Shown here piece by piece: positions 32,503-44,610 of a stretch of 64,000 bases of DNA. The notes under the pieces are model-generated. The model was not told the origin of the DNA. It saw only the letters and a list, made by a program, of their open reading frames with translations, and did not search any database. Origin of the DNA: Bryopsis sp. KO-2023 (lineage: Eukaryota; Chlorophyta; Ulvophyceae; Bryopsidales; Bryopsidaceae); contig BSYQ01000014.1 in assembly GCA_030272585.1 (NCBI GenBank), positions 124,001 through 188,000 of the forward strand, in the 5' to 3' direction. How positions within the stretch are numbered: the first letter of the stretch is position 1; each line of letters starts with the position of its first letter. Both the position numbers and the translations under genes were made by a program.

Positions 32503-32966
32503 TTAGCGCATATGCTTCAGCGTTTTTTTCATCGTCTTCCTCATTTTCCTTCTAATTCTCGGCATCATCTGATCATCATCACCATCGTCAACCTCGTCCC
32601 TTCTGCGAACGACGCCCCTTCGTTGGTGCTGTTGACCGATGTTGTCCTCTCGGTTTTCGTCTACGCCCTCAACTCCCTCTTCGCCTCCATCGTTTGTTGC
32701 CGCCGCCGCTGCCGCCCGGTCTTCCTCCGCGCGTTCAAGGACCACAAGTATCCTGTCAATCCGATCCTGGATAATAGAATTCAACGAACGGTTAAAGAAA
32801 ATCGATTGAAATAAACAAGAAAAACCACGAGCACAACGCAGGCGCTTACAGCGAACTGGGTGATGTCGAATAAACCCATCGTCGTCGGTCGCTGCGTCCG
32901 TAAAGCATTGCGCATCTCGCGCAAGCGCCTGCAGAGACTGTCGATGCGGTTTTGTGCGTCCTCCAT
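32503..32966 (-). CDS. Small coiled-coil / acidic-basic protein (two exons)
   Basis: Exon 1 is 32966-32850 and exon 2 is 32766-32503, joined in phase 0 (GTAAGC donor, T-rich acceptor), giving 126 residues. The first half is an amphipathic helix that crosses the junction (NRIDSLCRRLREMRNALR, DRIDRILVVLERAEED), followed by a poly-Ala run, an acidic stretch (GGEEGVEGVDENRED) and a strongly basic tail (IRRKMRKTMKKTLKHMR). No family recognised. The stop TAA is followed directly by G|GTAAGT, an ideal splice donor, so the transcript may have a 3' UTR intron or an alternative end. Confidence 0.6.
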
Positions 32967-34298
32967 CTTTTTTCCTTCGCCTCTTCCAGTAATAAACTCC
33001 AAAGAAACAAAGATACCAGTGCGCGCGTAAAGACAGAAACACAAAAACAGGAGGTCGGCGCGCGCGTTAAAAACCAACCTGATGAAGCATTAAAGTCGAA
33101 ATCAAGAAAATTTTGCCATTACGCCTGAGACAAAGTTAAATCGAATCGTCGCACCACCAGAGGAATCCATAATTCGCCAAATCCTGATCCTCTGCACTGA
33201 GCGGTTGCGGCAAATAGGCATGCTGTCTTTTTTAAAACTTTTTCAGGAGGACAGGGTTAGAAAACGTGGGTTGCTATTTTTACTTTTGATATATAAATAT
33301 ATGTATATTTTTTTTTGGGGGGGGGGTGATTTTTGCATCCCTTTCCTCATGGTAGCAACAAGAGATATGTATTCTTCTTGATATGCTAAAGCAGAACAGG
33401 AAAATAAAAATGAAAATAAAAATCAAGGTTAACTGCCTACAAACAATTTTGAGTGTAGGAAGCCTTCGGTGATAAATCCCCCCCTCCCCCCCCCCCCCCC
33501 AAAAAAAAAGGATTTAGGTTATAGGTTCACACGATGTCAGGCAGTTCTTTCTTCTTTGACAATCCACAAGGTTTGTAGGACATTTCCATGTCCTAAAATT
33601 TCACTCAGGACTAACAAAAATCCAAACAATGAGAATTATGCCAACAAGAATGCATAATTGCTGGTCAAAGTATGAGCATAGCCAACTTGTTCAAAAAACA
33701 ACTTCTCCAACAGATTTTCTAACCCAAAACATGTTTTTAGGAACCAGAGCAATTTTTACAAACACTACCTACAACAATATTCCCCAAAATTTGACAGACG
33801 CAAAAAAAAGGGCATCTGCACAACCAACTTCAGATTGAAACCCGAAGATTTCAAAATCACAAACAAAACGAGAGGAAAAACCCACACTCCCGAAGAAAAT
33901 AGGAGGGAAACGTCAAAGAACAGGGCCCTTGCTAATTCCACCGCTGCAAAAAAATTGAATTCTATATCGTCTCACCACCCTTGGGAAAGAAAAAGAAAAA
34001 ATGACAGCCCTAATATTTCTTCCAATTGCTTTCTGTTTCTAGCTATTAACTTTCAACAGTTTCTCCCAACCACGCAGACCGACCTCCGCTGAAAAAGTCG
34101 ACCCATGAGTATAGGCACCGAAAATAAATGAGAAAAAACAATTAAAACAAAAGAAAAGTCAACCATGTGCAAGATTTATAAAAAAATAGTAAGAAAGAAA
34201 AAATTATTGCATAAAATTGAGGTTATTATTCTGTGGCTGTCATCCAAAAAAAACTGCTGCAGAAAAACTCTCCATAAAACCATCCTTTCCCCCACCCT
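32967..34298. other. Spacer between two minus-strand genes
   Basis: AT-rich with a G run near 33319 and C run near 33479-33500. No gene supported. Confidence 0.5.
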
Positions 34299-35106
34299 TC
34301 AGGCCACAGCGATTTCCCCGTTTTTGGCAGGGAGCCCATCAGGAACGTAACCGACGCACTTGTCTTTCCTCTCCTGTTCGCTCATCAGAGAATTGGTCAA
34401 GCACCGGTTGCGAAGCTTGGGTGAATTGGCGCAATCGATGCACTTCCACTTCAGATCGGCGCTGAGCAGCGTTCTGCGTGTCCTCCATGTCGGACCTCAG
34501 GGTGTAACGCATGCATTCGCTGCATAAGTATGAATCACCAGAGAACGTCACTGCCTTGACCTTGCTGTCGAAGGGTTTGAGGCAATTCTCGGGGTGTCTG
34601 GAAGCCGCGCACTGCGTGCATACGTTTTCCTTGACCTCGTCGCTGATGGACGAAGCCAAGCACTCGACACACTTCTGTGGATTTGGGCCGTCAGCACATC
34701 TCTGCGAGAGGAAAGCAAAACGCCACCGTGACGGTCATAACCACGTGCAACGCATTCGAATCGACCATCCGCCGCCCACGTGTCTTGCGAGAGTGGCGGC
34801 AAATCGATCCGCAGTCCGACTTGTGTACTGGGAATTGGTGTTTTTCACCTTGCAGTTCTTTCGCTTGACCCGGTCGATGATGGGCCACGCCAAGCAGTCC
34901 ACGCAGATGGCTGGAGCGTTCGTGTCGCCGCAGTTTTGACACTGGGTGCTTTTCAACTGTGGCGGCACGACTTCGGATTTGAAACAGGCTTGGCAAACAG
35001 CTTCGTCGCGCTTGCCCAAGCACTCCAGGCGGACAGCGATCGCCAGTCTGCACAGAACAGCGGTCACCACAATCGCGATCGATTTCCTTGCATGGGTGTG
35101 TGCCAT
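34299..35106 (-). CDS. CxxC-rich secreted protein (two or three exons)
   Basis: Minus strand. The ATG at 35106 opens a signal peptide (KSIAIVVTAVLCRLAIAV). Exon 1 ends at an AACTGCAAG|GTGAAA donor near 34850; exon 2 begins after CTCTCGCAG near 34704, in phase 0. The mature protein repeats CxxC pairs: CQAC, CQNC, CVDC, CVEC, CTQC, CSEC and CIDC, plus single cysteines. Such spacing fits disulfide ladders or structural zinc sites in a secreted protein; I know no family with this layout. Near 34490-34455 the Cys-bearing frame changes: either a very short intron (about 34 bases, GTCCGA...CTCAG, phase 2) or a small indel. With the change, the protein runs on through CIDCANSPKLRNRC to a stop at 34299; without it, it ends at 34339 with no cysteines in the tail. 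Confidence 0.72.
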
Positions 35107-35199
35107 CGTGAAAGCCTGCGATAACGCCAGTCGTTCGTTATTTATTTCCCTGGGTTGACCAGTACTCGCTTTCCACCGCTTTTCATGGTCCGCAATAAG

Positions 35200-36512
35200 C
35201 AGGCCTCTTTATTTGAGGACACGTGAGGACATTGTCCTCATTTAAGGTCTTCGACCTGTCCTCATTTCACAAAGTTAAATCTAGTCAGCCGCAGACAAAC
35301 ACGGCCGTTTTGCGGGAAGGCGACCCTGCCCACACACAGTTGTTGTCCCTGAGCACCCACAAGGAAAGGAAAGGTGCTTCTCCCGGCCTCGCAACTGCCC
35401 CTTTATTCTGTGGGCACTTCTCACGCCATATTGCGTCGAAAAAATGAGTCGAACGTCGGGGGCCACCAGCCACCAAAACGACCGTTATATGAAAGTGGAG
35501 AAGAATGTTCTGTGCTGTGCATTTTGAGGCTGGGACTTGGTGGAGCCTTTGTGGACGAAAACACTTTGTTGACGGGAAGCGCCCATTTCCCGAGTTCTCA
35601 AATACATTCAGCGGAGAAGTCACACAAGTCGAATGGAATGAATAGGCGGCGGAGCCAAAATTTTTATTTAAATACACAGTCCCAACACTTTTATAACAGC
35701 CGTTCCCGCCAAATATACAAATCTTACAACAAAAAGGCTTGTCCCTCGAATCTCAAAACAAAGTCATATACCAAAGTCTCCCCTCTTAACCGTCCCAACT
35801 GCCGACTGACTAGCGTTCACAAAGACAAACTGCAGCCATTGAACTCCGAACCAACTCTATCACCACCCCAACTATTACAACCGAAACAACCTTTCAAGGC
35901 TGTCGACCACATTCGTCCACCACAAATGAAGTGAACGAATGTGGTCGGCAGTCTTCAAATAGGGGTGGTGGAAACAGTGTTTCGTCTCGTTTTGCATCAT
36001 TGCAACTCTTTGCGGCCGGAATTGCAACGGTAATGCCAACAACCTCTCGCGTTGAGGCAGATTTCTCCCTAATGAACTACCGTCGAGATGAGATGAGTTC
36101 TGTAGGAGGCTCAGTGATTTTTCTCTTCAAGGCGTAATGCATGCCAAGCAGTATGAAGCCCTTGTGGCCGTTGCTCAAGCCTTGTAGTTTGGTGAAAGAA
36201 CGCTTTTTTGGTGACTGGGGTGTTTTCGAGATGATATTTTGGGTGGCAGCTAGTGTTACATCGAGAACTTGGGATATTTTAGTGGACTATAATATGTAAC
36301 GGGACGAAGTGGGTCACTTTGCACTCCTGTGAAAGCGCACGAGTTGATCAAATAAGTCGCCTTGCATCCAATGATACTTATACTCGCTTTTCTGTCGTTT
36401 TTGCGACGTTTTTATTCGATGTCCTCACACAACCCTCAAATAAGCCTCACAATGTGTCCTCAAATACCAGAATGAGGACAATGAGGACAGTGTCCTCAAA
36501 CAAAGAGGCCTG
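35200..36512 (+). mobile_element. Decayed 1.3-kb hAT transposon
   Basis: Flanked by the 8-bp duplication GCAATAAG (35192-35199 and 36513-36520). Ends form an inverted repeat beginning CAGGCCTCTTT(A/G)TTTGAGGACA; further TGAGGACA/TGTCCTCA words follow in the sub-terminal zones. Inside, 36012-36108 encodes LFAAGIATVMPTTSRVEADFSLMNY, the C-terminal dimerisation region of hAT transposases; it continues in another frame as LSDFSLQGVMHAKQYEALVA to about 36186, so a frameshift lies near 36105. Only a minor part of a normal transposase remains, so the copy is a deleted, inactive one. It sits about 90 bases upstream of the start codon of the CxxC-rich gene. Confidence 0.88.
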
Positions 36513-36520
36513 GCAATAAG

Positions 36521-38748
36521 TAACGCACAGCTTACTGAAGGATGTCGGACAGCGTTTGTTTGTTTGTTTGATTGTTGGGCTACCCTGTCTCGATTTTATA
36601 CCCGATTGGACCTCTCAAACGAATATAGAAATGAGCCCTTCCTGGGTTGAATCTTATGGTTTGTTTTTTTTCATCGTGTGGTTACGAAGCGTTCAAGCGA
36701 CGTCAGATTCGTCGACCGATCGGAATGTATTTCCAGACATCCTGTGGGTTGTTTTTCCCATTTCCTTTCCAACAAGCCGTTTGCTGATGTGTGAAAAAAG
36801 CACGAAAAACCATGCACTACCCCCCCCCCCCAGGAGAGTAAACCCCCCCAAAAAAAACAATTGTCAATTATCAGTTATCAATTTCTGTGGAACATAGCTG
36901 GGAGCCCCTGTGCCTTCTCTCAAGAATTGATTTGGTTTTATTTCTAGAAGGAAACCAAATCAATTCTTGAGAGGAGGGGGCAAAAGAAAGCCCGAGGAGA
37001 AAAAAAATGAACAAAGTTTTGCCATATCACCTGGATCTACAACAGGACACCATATCAATGACACAACAAACAGAAACGGCCTTCCAGATAAATACAAACC
37101 CCATCAAGAAAAAAAAGACCTACACAAAGACTCATCCAAGGTTTTTTTCTTTTCCCCCTTTTCAGCCCCCATGGTACTTCAAACAAACAATTTTCCCTTA
37201 CCCAACCCTGATTTTTTTTTCCCTTTCCCTCCATAATTTCAGCAATTTTTTTTTTTTAATCCATCGATTTCTTCGCTTGGTGCAAATTCCCCCTCATTCA
37301 AAAAATAAAACAAAAATAAAAAAAAAGGTCTCTTTTTCTTTCTTATGTTTCGATTAAGATGGGGAAAACCTCCCACACAAATGACATGAGCAGATATCAT
37401 AAATCCCGAAAAGGAACTTGCCTCCCCCAATAGACCCAAATGCATTTCAAGTTACTGAGAAAAAAAAACCTTGCGTTTGCCCACTTTTTCCATTCTCTTC
37501 TTCAATCCTGATTATGAAAGAAGGAAAAAAAGAAAAAAAGTGTACCTCTTTTTAGGAGAAAAAAACACGAGATGTCCAAATATTTCATTTTTTTTTCCCC
37601 CCAATTTCCCCCACCCCTGGGGAAAATCCCCGCACGGAATTAAAAAAAAAAGAACGGAGTAAAACCCCAACAGAACCCTTTTATTGAAGAAAAAACAAAA
37701 AGGAAAAAAAAGGTATATAAAACAAAAAAAAGGGTCTGTTATAAAATTGAAAAAAGAAAAACAAAGAAAAAGGGCCTTTTTTTTCTGTCTTAATTCCCTC
37801 AACTGGCCCCCCTCTCACAAATTTCCATCGTGAAAAAAAAAATTAATTTCCGATGTCTTTTCAGAAAAAGAGTCCCAAAATATACCACACAATACGCTCC
37901 TTTCTTTTCAAATTTTATCCTTCTTTTTTAACCAGCTCTTTTCCCTTTTTTTTAACCTTTTCTGAATTCTTAATTTCATTCTCTACTCTAGCACACCTCC
38001 TTCCCCCCCACAAATAATAATAAAAAAAACCCTCCTGTCCCTCCTCCTTTCCACCAACCCTTCCCCCAGAATTTCAGTTTCACAGGTTTTCAGCATCCCC
38101 CTTTCCCCGATAAACATGCGTAAAAATCAACCTCCCAATTGTTTCTTTTTTCTTTTCTTTTCTTGTTCAAATCAAATAAGGCCTCCAATCCCTTCCTTCC
38201 AGAATTATATCCCCTTCCCTCTTTTTTTTTATGGATAGGGAGGGGGGTAAAGAATTTATTGCCTAATTCTTGATTATCATTCTTTTTTAAATTTTTCTTT
38301 TCATTATTTTTTTTCCCCTTCTGCACAAATCTATTCCTCCAAAGCCTCCCACGAATTTCTTTTTTTTTTCTCCCTTCCATATATATTTTTTTGGGTCCGC
38401 CCTGCTTCAACCTATTGAATATAAGTTTCGCCTTTTCTTTTTTTTTTTCCTCCTCTCTCCCTCCCTCTCTTTTTCAAAGGACCCCCCCCCCCCTTTTTTT
38501 CCCTTTTTTTTCAATACTCTTTTTTCTTTGTCAAGAATTTTTTTCAAGCATCCGTGGAACTCCAAGCTTTTTTTCGCTTAAAAACCATTTTTTCCACTAT
38601 TCTCTTCCCCCCCCCTTCCTTTTTTCCTTTTCCTCATTCTTTTTCTTTTTTTTTTTCGACGGGGAAAAAACATGAGTCACAAGAACCACACATCAAATCC
38701 TCTCTTCCCCAAAAATCAAAGAGAAAAATATTAAAAAAAACAACGAAA
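36521..38748. other. Gene-free, pyrimidine-rich stretch
   Basis: Over 2 kb rich in T, C and A runs on the plus strand, mostly the 3' side of the minus-strand desaturase gene. Contains the hairpin at 36917-36973 and otherwise only simple-sequence frames. Confidence 0.55.
36917..36973. repeat. Perfect 22-bp stem with 13-base loop
   Basis: 36917-36938 is the exact reverse complement of 36952-36973, with loop 36939-36951; pairing continues outward with one mismatch. It could be a small-RNA precursor, a foldback remnant or a cruciform. Confidence 0.8.
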
Positions 38749-41700
38749 TCATTTCGCCTTGGCTGCACGGAGCTTACGCTGGGCATCCCTATACTTCCTC
38801 GCTTCCATCGCAGTCTTCCTCAGGGCAGAAATCGTCTGACATACAGCTCCAAAAAACCCAGGGCTGATGTATTCCAGACCCACTTCTTTGCACAGCGCCT
38901 CCACTCGACCCACCACTTTTCTCAAGTTGTGGCGGGGCATCCTGGGGAAAAGGTGGTGTTCGATTTGATACTGGAGCCCCCCATGAAACCAGTCCATCCA
39001 AGTCGGGCAGGTCCAGTCCATGGTGCCCCTCAGCTGGACCCCCATCCAGTCGTCTTCTGTTTGATCTCCTTCGAAAGTGTCACGGGAGAAATGACTGATG
39101 CAAATCTAAACAAAAAAACAAAAAAAAAGATACCCATACATGTCAATGATGAAGTCACTCTCATGTACATATTTTCTCCTATATTTTTTTACAAAAAAAA
39201 GAGAAAGAAGTGAAAAAAAAAAGGAAATGACATGAAAATGAAATGAGACCTTCATTTTTCCTTTATTTTGATTCATTGGATTTAAAAACCAAAAAAATTG
39301 GGGGGGAGGGGGGGGAATGGTACCGAAAAAACTGGTTCATACCAGAAATTCTCGATCATCCTATTTAAGACGAGTCTAAGAATTTTCAATGCACCTTTCA
39401 GAAAACAACAGCCAAAAAAGCACCAAGAATCAGCAAGAAAAACAGTGCTAATTCCCCCCAGAGAAACTTTCTAATTCGTAAAAAAAAGTAAACCTTTTTT
39501 TTCCAAAAATCAATTTTTTTTTACCTGCAAATGAAGAACCATGAATATGCAATGGGAAAAGAACACGAATGCCACTCGGCCCAGCCAGGTCGGCACCATC
39601 AGTGCCATTCCGATGTACCAGCCGAAAAACACGACAAACGACAGACACTCCAGAGAAAAGCTGAAATGAACTCGCCCGGCAAACAGCTGAGCAATACTCT
39701 TGATGTACAATCCTGTTCACCCCCAGAAAAATAAATAAAATAAAAAAACCGTACAAAACAAAAAATAATCTCTCTTCTTTTGCTGCTGCTTTTTGTTCTT
39801 TCGCAAAAAACACCTTTTCCTTTACAGAAAGGCGGATCTTATTTTCATTTTTTTTGTTAATTATTATTGCTTTTCAAGATGTACACCACATACATCAGGC
39901 CAAACACTCTTTCGCAAAAAATCTCAAAACCTTTTTTCGCAATCGTCTCAACTTCTTTCCCATCAAAATCAAAGAGTCACAAAAAGAGCAAATCCACACG
40001 TCATTCCTTCCATTATCATTTTCAATTCTTTTTTCATTTATTATTTTCCGAGGGGTTCATTAGTGGGTTTTCGTTCTTTTTTTTTTTTTTCGGTCAAATC
40101 ACTGCAAAAAAAGCTGGCAGAAGCCAAACCACCACCACCACCACTCACCCCATTTGGCAATGCACAGCACCGGCAAAAAGGTCCAGTGCTGGTAAGGGAC
40201 CATCACCTCAGCCACGATGTCGTAGGTCAGCACATGATCGTAGTATTTGGAGTAGATTGAGTTGAAGAATTCTGGCCCCACCGCAAGCACTGGCATGTGC
40301 TGTCCAAATACAAGTCCTTTTTATTGTCACCCAGTTTCTTGCCCACAGCACTGCCATCAAGCCAATCAAGAATCCAATTACTATCTATGGTGTTTTTTTG
40401 AGTTCAGTATGGCTGACCGGGGAAAAAAAAGAATGAAAATATGACTAATTGCTGTAGAAAATCGAAGGGAGGCTGCTGCCTCTTTTTCAAATCAAAGCTA
40501 CAATCTGAGACGGGATCCATGGTTAATATTTAATTTAAAAAAAAATGTGATAACCATTCAAAATGTCGAGGTACTAGTCATCCAAGCTATAAAAAGTTGC
40601 TGAAAAGCGACCCAATCATCCTCCAAAAATTTTCCAATTTCCGGAAAACTAAACTATGACTTATCGGAGCACTGCTTTTTGCGATTCTTTCAAAAAAAAC
40701 AATCCCATATTAACTGGTCTAGGGGAAAGAACACAATTTCTTGTTCTGCACACATCGTGTGGCAAAAATCTACGAGGCTCCGCATACAACTCCCTGATAT
40801 TTTTTCCGTCATAATTTCTTTCAAGGTTTATGCTTATGTTCTTATGTTTTGGCCTCCAGGAAGGAAAAAAAAAAAATCCTCACCTGAATATCGGGATCGC
40901 AGTCGAAACTGTTGACGACGGTGTGATGGACGTTGTGGGAATTCTTCCAGTAACTCATGCCGATCCCGACAAAAGCCGTGCTGAACATGCAAATAACGGA
41001 GTCCTTCTTGCGAACGTGGGTGATTCCGTTGTGCCCAGAATCATGACCCAAAAACGCAACCTGGATTCCAGTTGAAAAAAACAACACACAGATGAAATAC
41101 AAATCAGTTAATACAAAGGACAATATCAAAAGATATGTTTGGAATATGTAAAGGATCGTATTAGTTTGGCCGTACGATATCTTTCAGCCATTCACAATTT
41201 CTGCATCAGACCATCCATGGTTGCATTCGATGCCGCCCTCCCCCAAAAATAAAGGAGTCTGGAAAGAATTGAGTTGCTCTGTTCGAATGGCCGAAAGAAT
41301 GTTTCGATGTCAGACAGATTCTGCACACTGAGGGTTCATGCATTCAAAACTCCCCCCCCCCCAAAAAAAAGAAGAAGAAAAAAAGAACCTTCTGAGTGAA
41401 GCATTCGATCGACAGAAACGTATTCCTGGCAGCTCCTCCGACCACACTTTTTCGAAGAAAATGTCAGTCGGTACCTTGACAAAATCTTAAATTCCCCCCC
41501 CCCAAAGTTATAACATGGTGGACAGTTTCATCACGCACTCCGCGCATGGACAAGACAAACAAACAACCCCAGACGTCGTTGCATCTACACTCGCCTGCTG
41601 CCAGAAAAGCGCCACCGAGAACATTCCCAAGATCCAATTCCCTCGCACCATCAAGTACCACGTCAAGCAGTAGAGCGAGATGAGCCAAACCGCGAGTTTG

Positions 41701-42044
41701 ACATAGAAACTATAATTCGTTTCGAACAGCCCCTCCGCCTTCAACTCCTTCACCAGCTTGTTGTACTTGACCGTGGCCTCGGGCAAAGGGTTTCGTCTCT
41801 CGGTCTCCATCCTGCCCACCTTGAATTTGCCGAGGATTCCGACGACGCGATCGGGATGGTATGCGTGAAACGCCTCTGTGGCGTCCCTGCCAGCGGACCG
41901 CTCCAACACGATTGGCCCGCCCGGATGCGCTTCCGTCCAGTCGCTCACGTCGTACGCCATCCCGTCGATGGCGACCCAAAGATCGCCCAACTTCGTGTGC
42001 TCGGACAGCTCCGACCACGTGACCACGCGCTCGGACGGAGCCAT
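38749..42044 (-). CDS. Cytochrome b5-fused front-end fatty-acid desaturase (five exons)
   Basis: Minus-strand exons 42044-41595, 41060-40884, 40299-40149, 39712-39525 and 39105-38749 give 440 residues with consistent phases. The N-terminal cytochrome b5 domain has the haem motif HPGG at 40-43 and a second His near 60-63. The desaturase domain has three His boxes: HDSGH (156-160), HNVHH (192-196) and the front-end signature QIEHH (369-373), with hydrophobic segments near 115-150 and 270-320. Front-end desaturases (delta-4, -5, -6 or -8, or sphingolipid delta-8) insert a double bond between an existing one and the carboxyl end, in the ER membrane, using cytochrome b5 electrons and di-iron. Regiospecificity cannot be read from sequence alone. 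The first intron appears to be GC-AG (CAG|GCGAGT). An in-frame upstream extension lacks an ATG, which supports the start. Confidence 0.93.
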
Positions 42045-43008
42045 ACTGGAGTGAGATGCGCTCGAAAAGCAACCGAAAGGACGAATGCGAGGACGAGCGG
42101 AATCCGTTCTCGCCAAGATGCCGACCGCTGCAGGAAGCTCGAAGAAAGCACCCAGGAAGTTTTACGAAGTTGGTGAAAGAGGGGTGCGTGTTTGCTATCG
42201 GAGCGTGCGTTCGTAATCGATTTTGAGGGAATTGCTGTCGCGGCTAGGAAAGCGATCAAACCGATCGGCCACACCAAATGACAAGTTCTACCCAAAGGGC
42301 CATTTTCGTCCCACCGTCCCATGGGCGTTACGGGGGCAGCGACCGTTAAGCGTGTGTTGTGTGGCCATGGAAGCGACAGAAAATGATGAATATCGACCGT
42401 CAATCAATAAATGATTGCACTGTTGGCTGAGGAGCCAGGCTTGCTGATGAATAACTAGGTGAGACGGGATTACGTGAGCTCCTTCAGGGTTGTGGACCAC
42501 CCATGCAAAGGTTCAGTAATATGTGAGGCAAAGGATGTGTCTTAATGGGAGGTGAAGAAGGAGCGAGGTGATGATGGCAAAATGCTCGATGGATTATCTT
42601 TAGGAATCTTAGGAATCTGTTTACACTTGAGAATTATACTTAGGTTATGTAGGCTGTACACCTGGGCCTGATTCAAGTCTCAATCAATGAGCTTTAGCGT
42701 GGGATTGGATGAAGGAGGGAACCAGAAAGAGTGGGTGGGTGCGGTTGGGATGGAGGGAAGCGGGCAGTTGGGAGTTTGAGTGGGGGTGGACATTCGATAG
42801 GTCGATTCAAAAAGAAATGCTGCAAGAATATTTCGCGAGGCATTTCACATTTTAAAGTATGATTCTTTTTTTGTAGAAATAGAGCAAAAATTCTTTCGTT
42901 GCATCATATGCACAAGAAGCTAAAAAAAAAGTCCAAACACTGCAAAATGATTCCGACAAGAATGGAAGAAGGAACCAGTGGGTGGACTGATTAATCAGAC
43001 AATATTTA

Positions 43009-43299
43009 TTATAAAGACAATATTGTCTTCGTAAACTTTTTCAATTGATGTTGTGTTTGAAACACTTCGCTTCCCGCTGTAGATAATGTTTGTAGAAATT
43101 GCTCTGGTTCCTGAATATTCTGGCTTGATATTGATGTCGGCAAGGTGTTCCCAGAACGGCCTCTTCTACTCATAAGCCTCCCACAACTAGTTAATTTGGT
43201 GCCATAACTTCCATAACTGATACAACTTGTAACGTCTATCAAGGTGGAAAAGGTAAAAACTACAAAAAGACTATCCATATTCAACACAATGCCCACCAT
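43009..43299 (-). CDS. Hypothetical small protein with N-terminal hydrophobic segment
   Basis: An ATG-initiated 96-residue frame with a hydrophobic start (MVGIVLNMDSLFVVFTFSTL) and a soluble Ser/Gln-rich remainder ending FTKTILSL. Composition is protein-like but there is no domain, splice support or neighbour logic. Could be chance. Confidence 0.25.
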   Translation of the reverse strand: MVGIVLNMDSLFVVFTFSTLIDVTSCISYGSYGTKLTSCGRLMSRRGRSGNTLPTSISSQNIQEPEQFLQTLSTAGSEVFQTQHQLKKFTKTILSL

Positions 43300-44610
43300 T
43301 GTTGCAAATATCGATGCCCGGTTGTTTTTCAAATCCTCAACCTCTTTCCCAACCTCTCGGGAAAAACAAGTTCAATTCTGGTTGCAATTTTAACCAGCCC
43401 TGCAACTGGATGTAAACATTTCACGGAAAGAATTTACTCACCACACCACTTGGAGGGTGAAGAAGAAAATTTCTTTTTTTCGGTTTTTTAGTCCAAAAAA
43501 GAATGAAGCAAATAATTTATCCACTGGAACAACTCACCACAAAACAAAACAAATCAATCAACCATGATGTCCTTGCTGCTTTTCGTTCTTTCGTTTTCCC
43601 ATTCAAAGAAATGAGAGAACGAATTGCAAACAAAAAAATACGATGATGCTTTGATGAAACAATGGGAATCACCCTCCTTTCAAACACAACTCAGTAAATT
43701 AGGAGGAAGAAATCCAGCCGGCTGCTCCGTTTGGCTCAGCAAGTGCACGTTAGACAAAAGCGCTATGAATGTGTTGAGAAATTGATGATGATTTTTGCCC
43801 CACCCTACCCCACCACAATGCATTCTTCAGGTTCATTTTACTTTTTCTCGTTTGCTTTGCACTTGTGGGCTTTTTGTTGGAAAGCTCTGCAAAACAGAGG
43901 GAGGTGCGTTCTTCTGCTGCTTTCCTCACGACCCAGACGACGAGGCTTGGAGCTGATCGAGAATGTATATTACTGACAAACCACCAGACGAAGACCTTAT
44001 GCAACATGATTTGATTATGTGATATGTTGAACATCCATTGAAACTCTTTTCTCTTTTTGTTTGCTTGCAATGCTTGTTATATTAACCAATATTGACCAAA
44101 GAACAAAAGCACCCACGGCTAGCCGCTGGGGAAGCCGAAAACATCATGTGTTGAACAGCAGAATCTGAGTCAGACATTGAAAACACGAGTTGAAGATATC
44201 TGTTGTGGAAAAGAAAACCTTTCCGAGTGCGAAAGAAGATGAAGGCCCGGAATACAACAATTAGAAAATGGCGGAGTCAGAGGAGGTAGTTACGGTCAGC
44301 CATCATCGCCCCTGTCTGTAAATGACCCCCTTTGATTTTAGAGTGGGCAGAATCAGTGTTGCTGGGCTCTCTCCACACACCCAAGTATCAAGAAAAAAGA
44401 AAAACCGTATGAAAAAAAAATTCACTGGAAAGGAAGTTGAAAAACTTTGCTTGCCAGCGCCGACAACAGACGACCCGCAACGACCCTCGAACCTGACCAG
44501 AGTGAGGAGCTACCTCTCCATGTGTTACGTTGGCCAGCTCCATTTGTTTTGAGAAACATCTCTGTGTCACTGTTTTTTCTTGTGTGGTGCTGCAGTTTGG
44601 ATATCGTCCT

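Noticed and set aside
37240-38680. Several T/C-rich frames with Phe, Ser and Pro runs
   Set aside because: Simple-sequence translations only.
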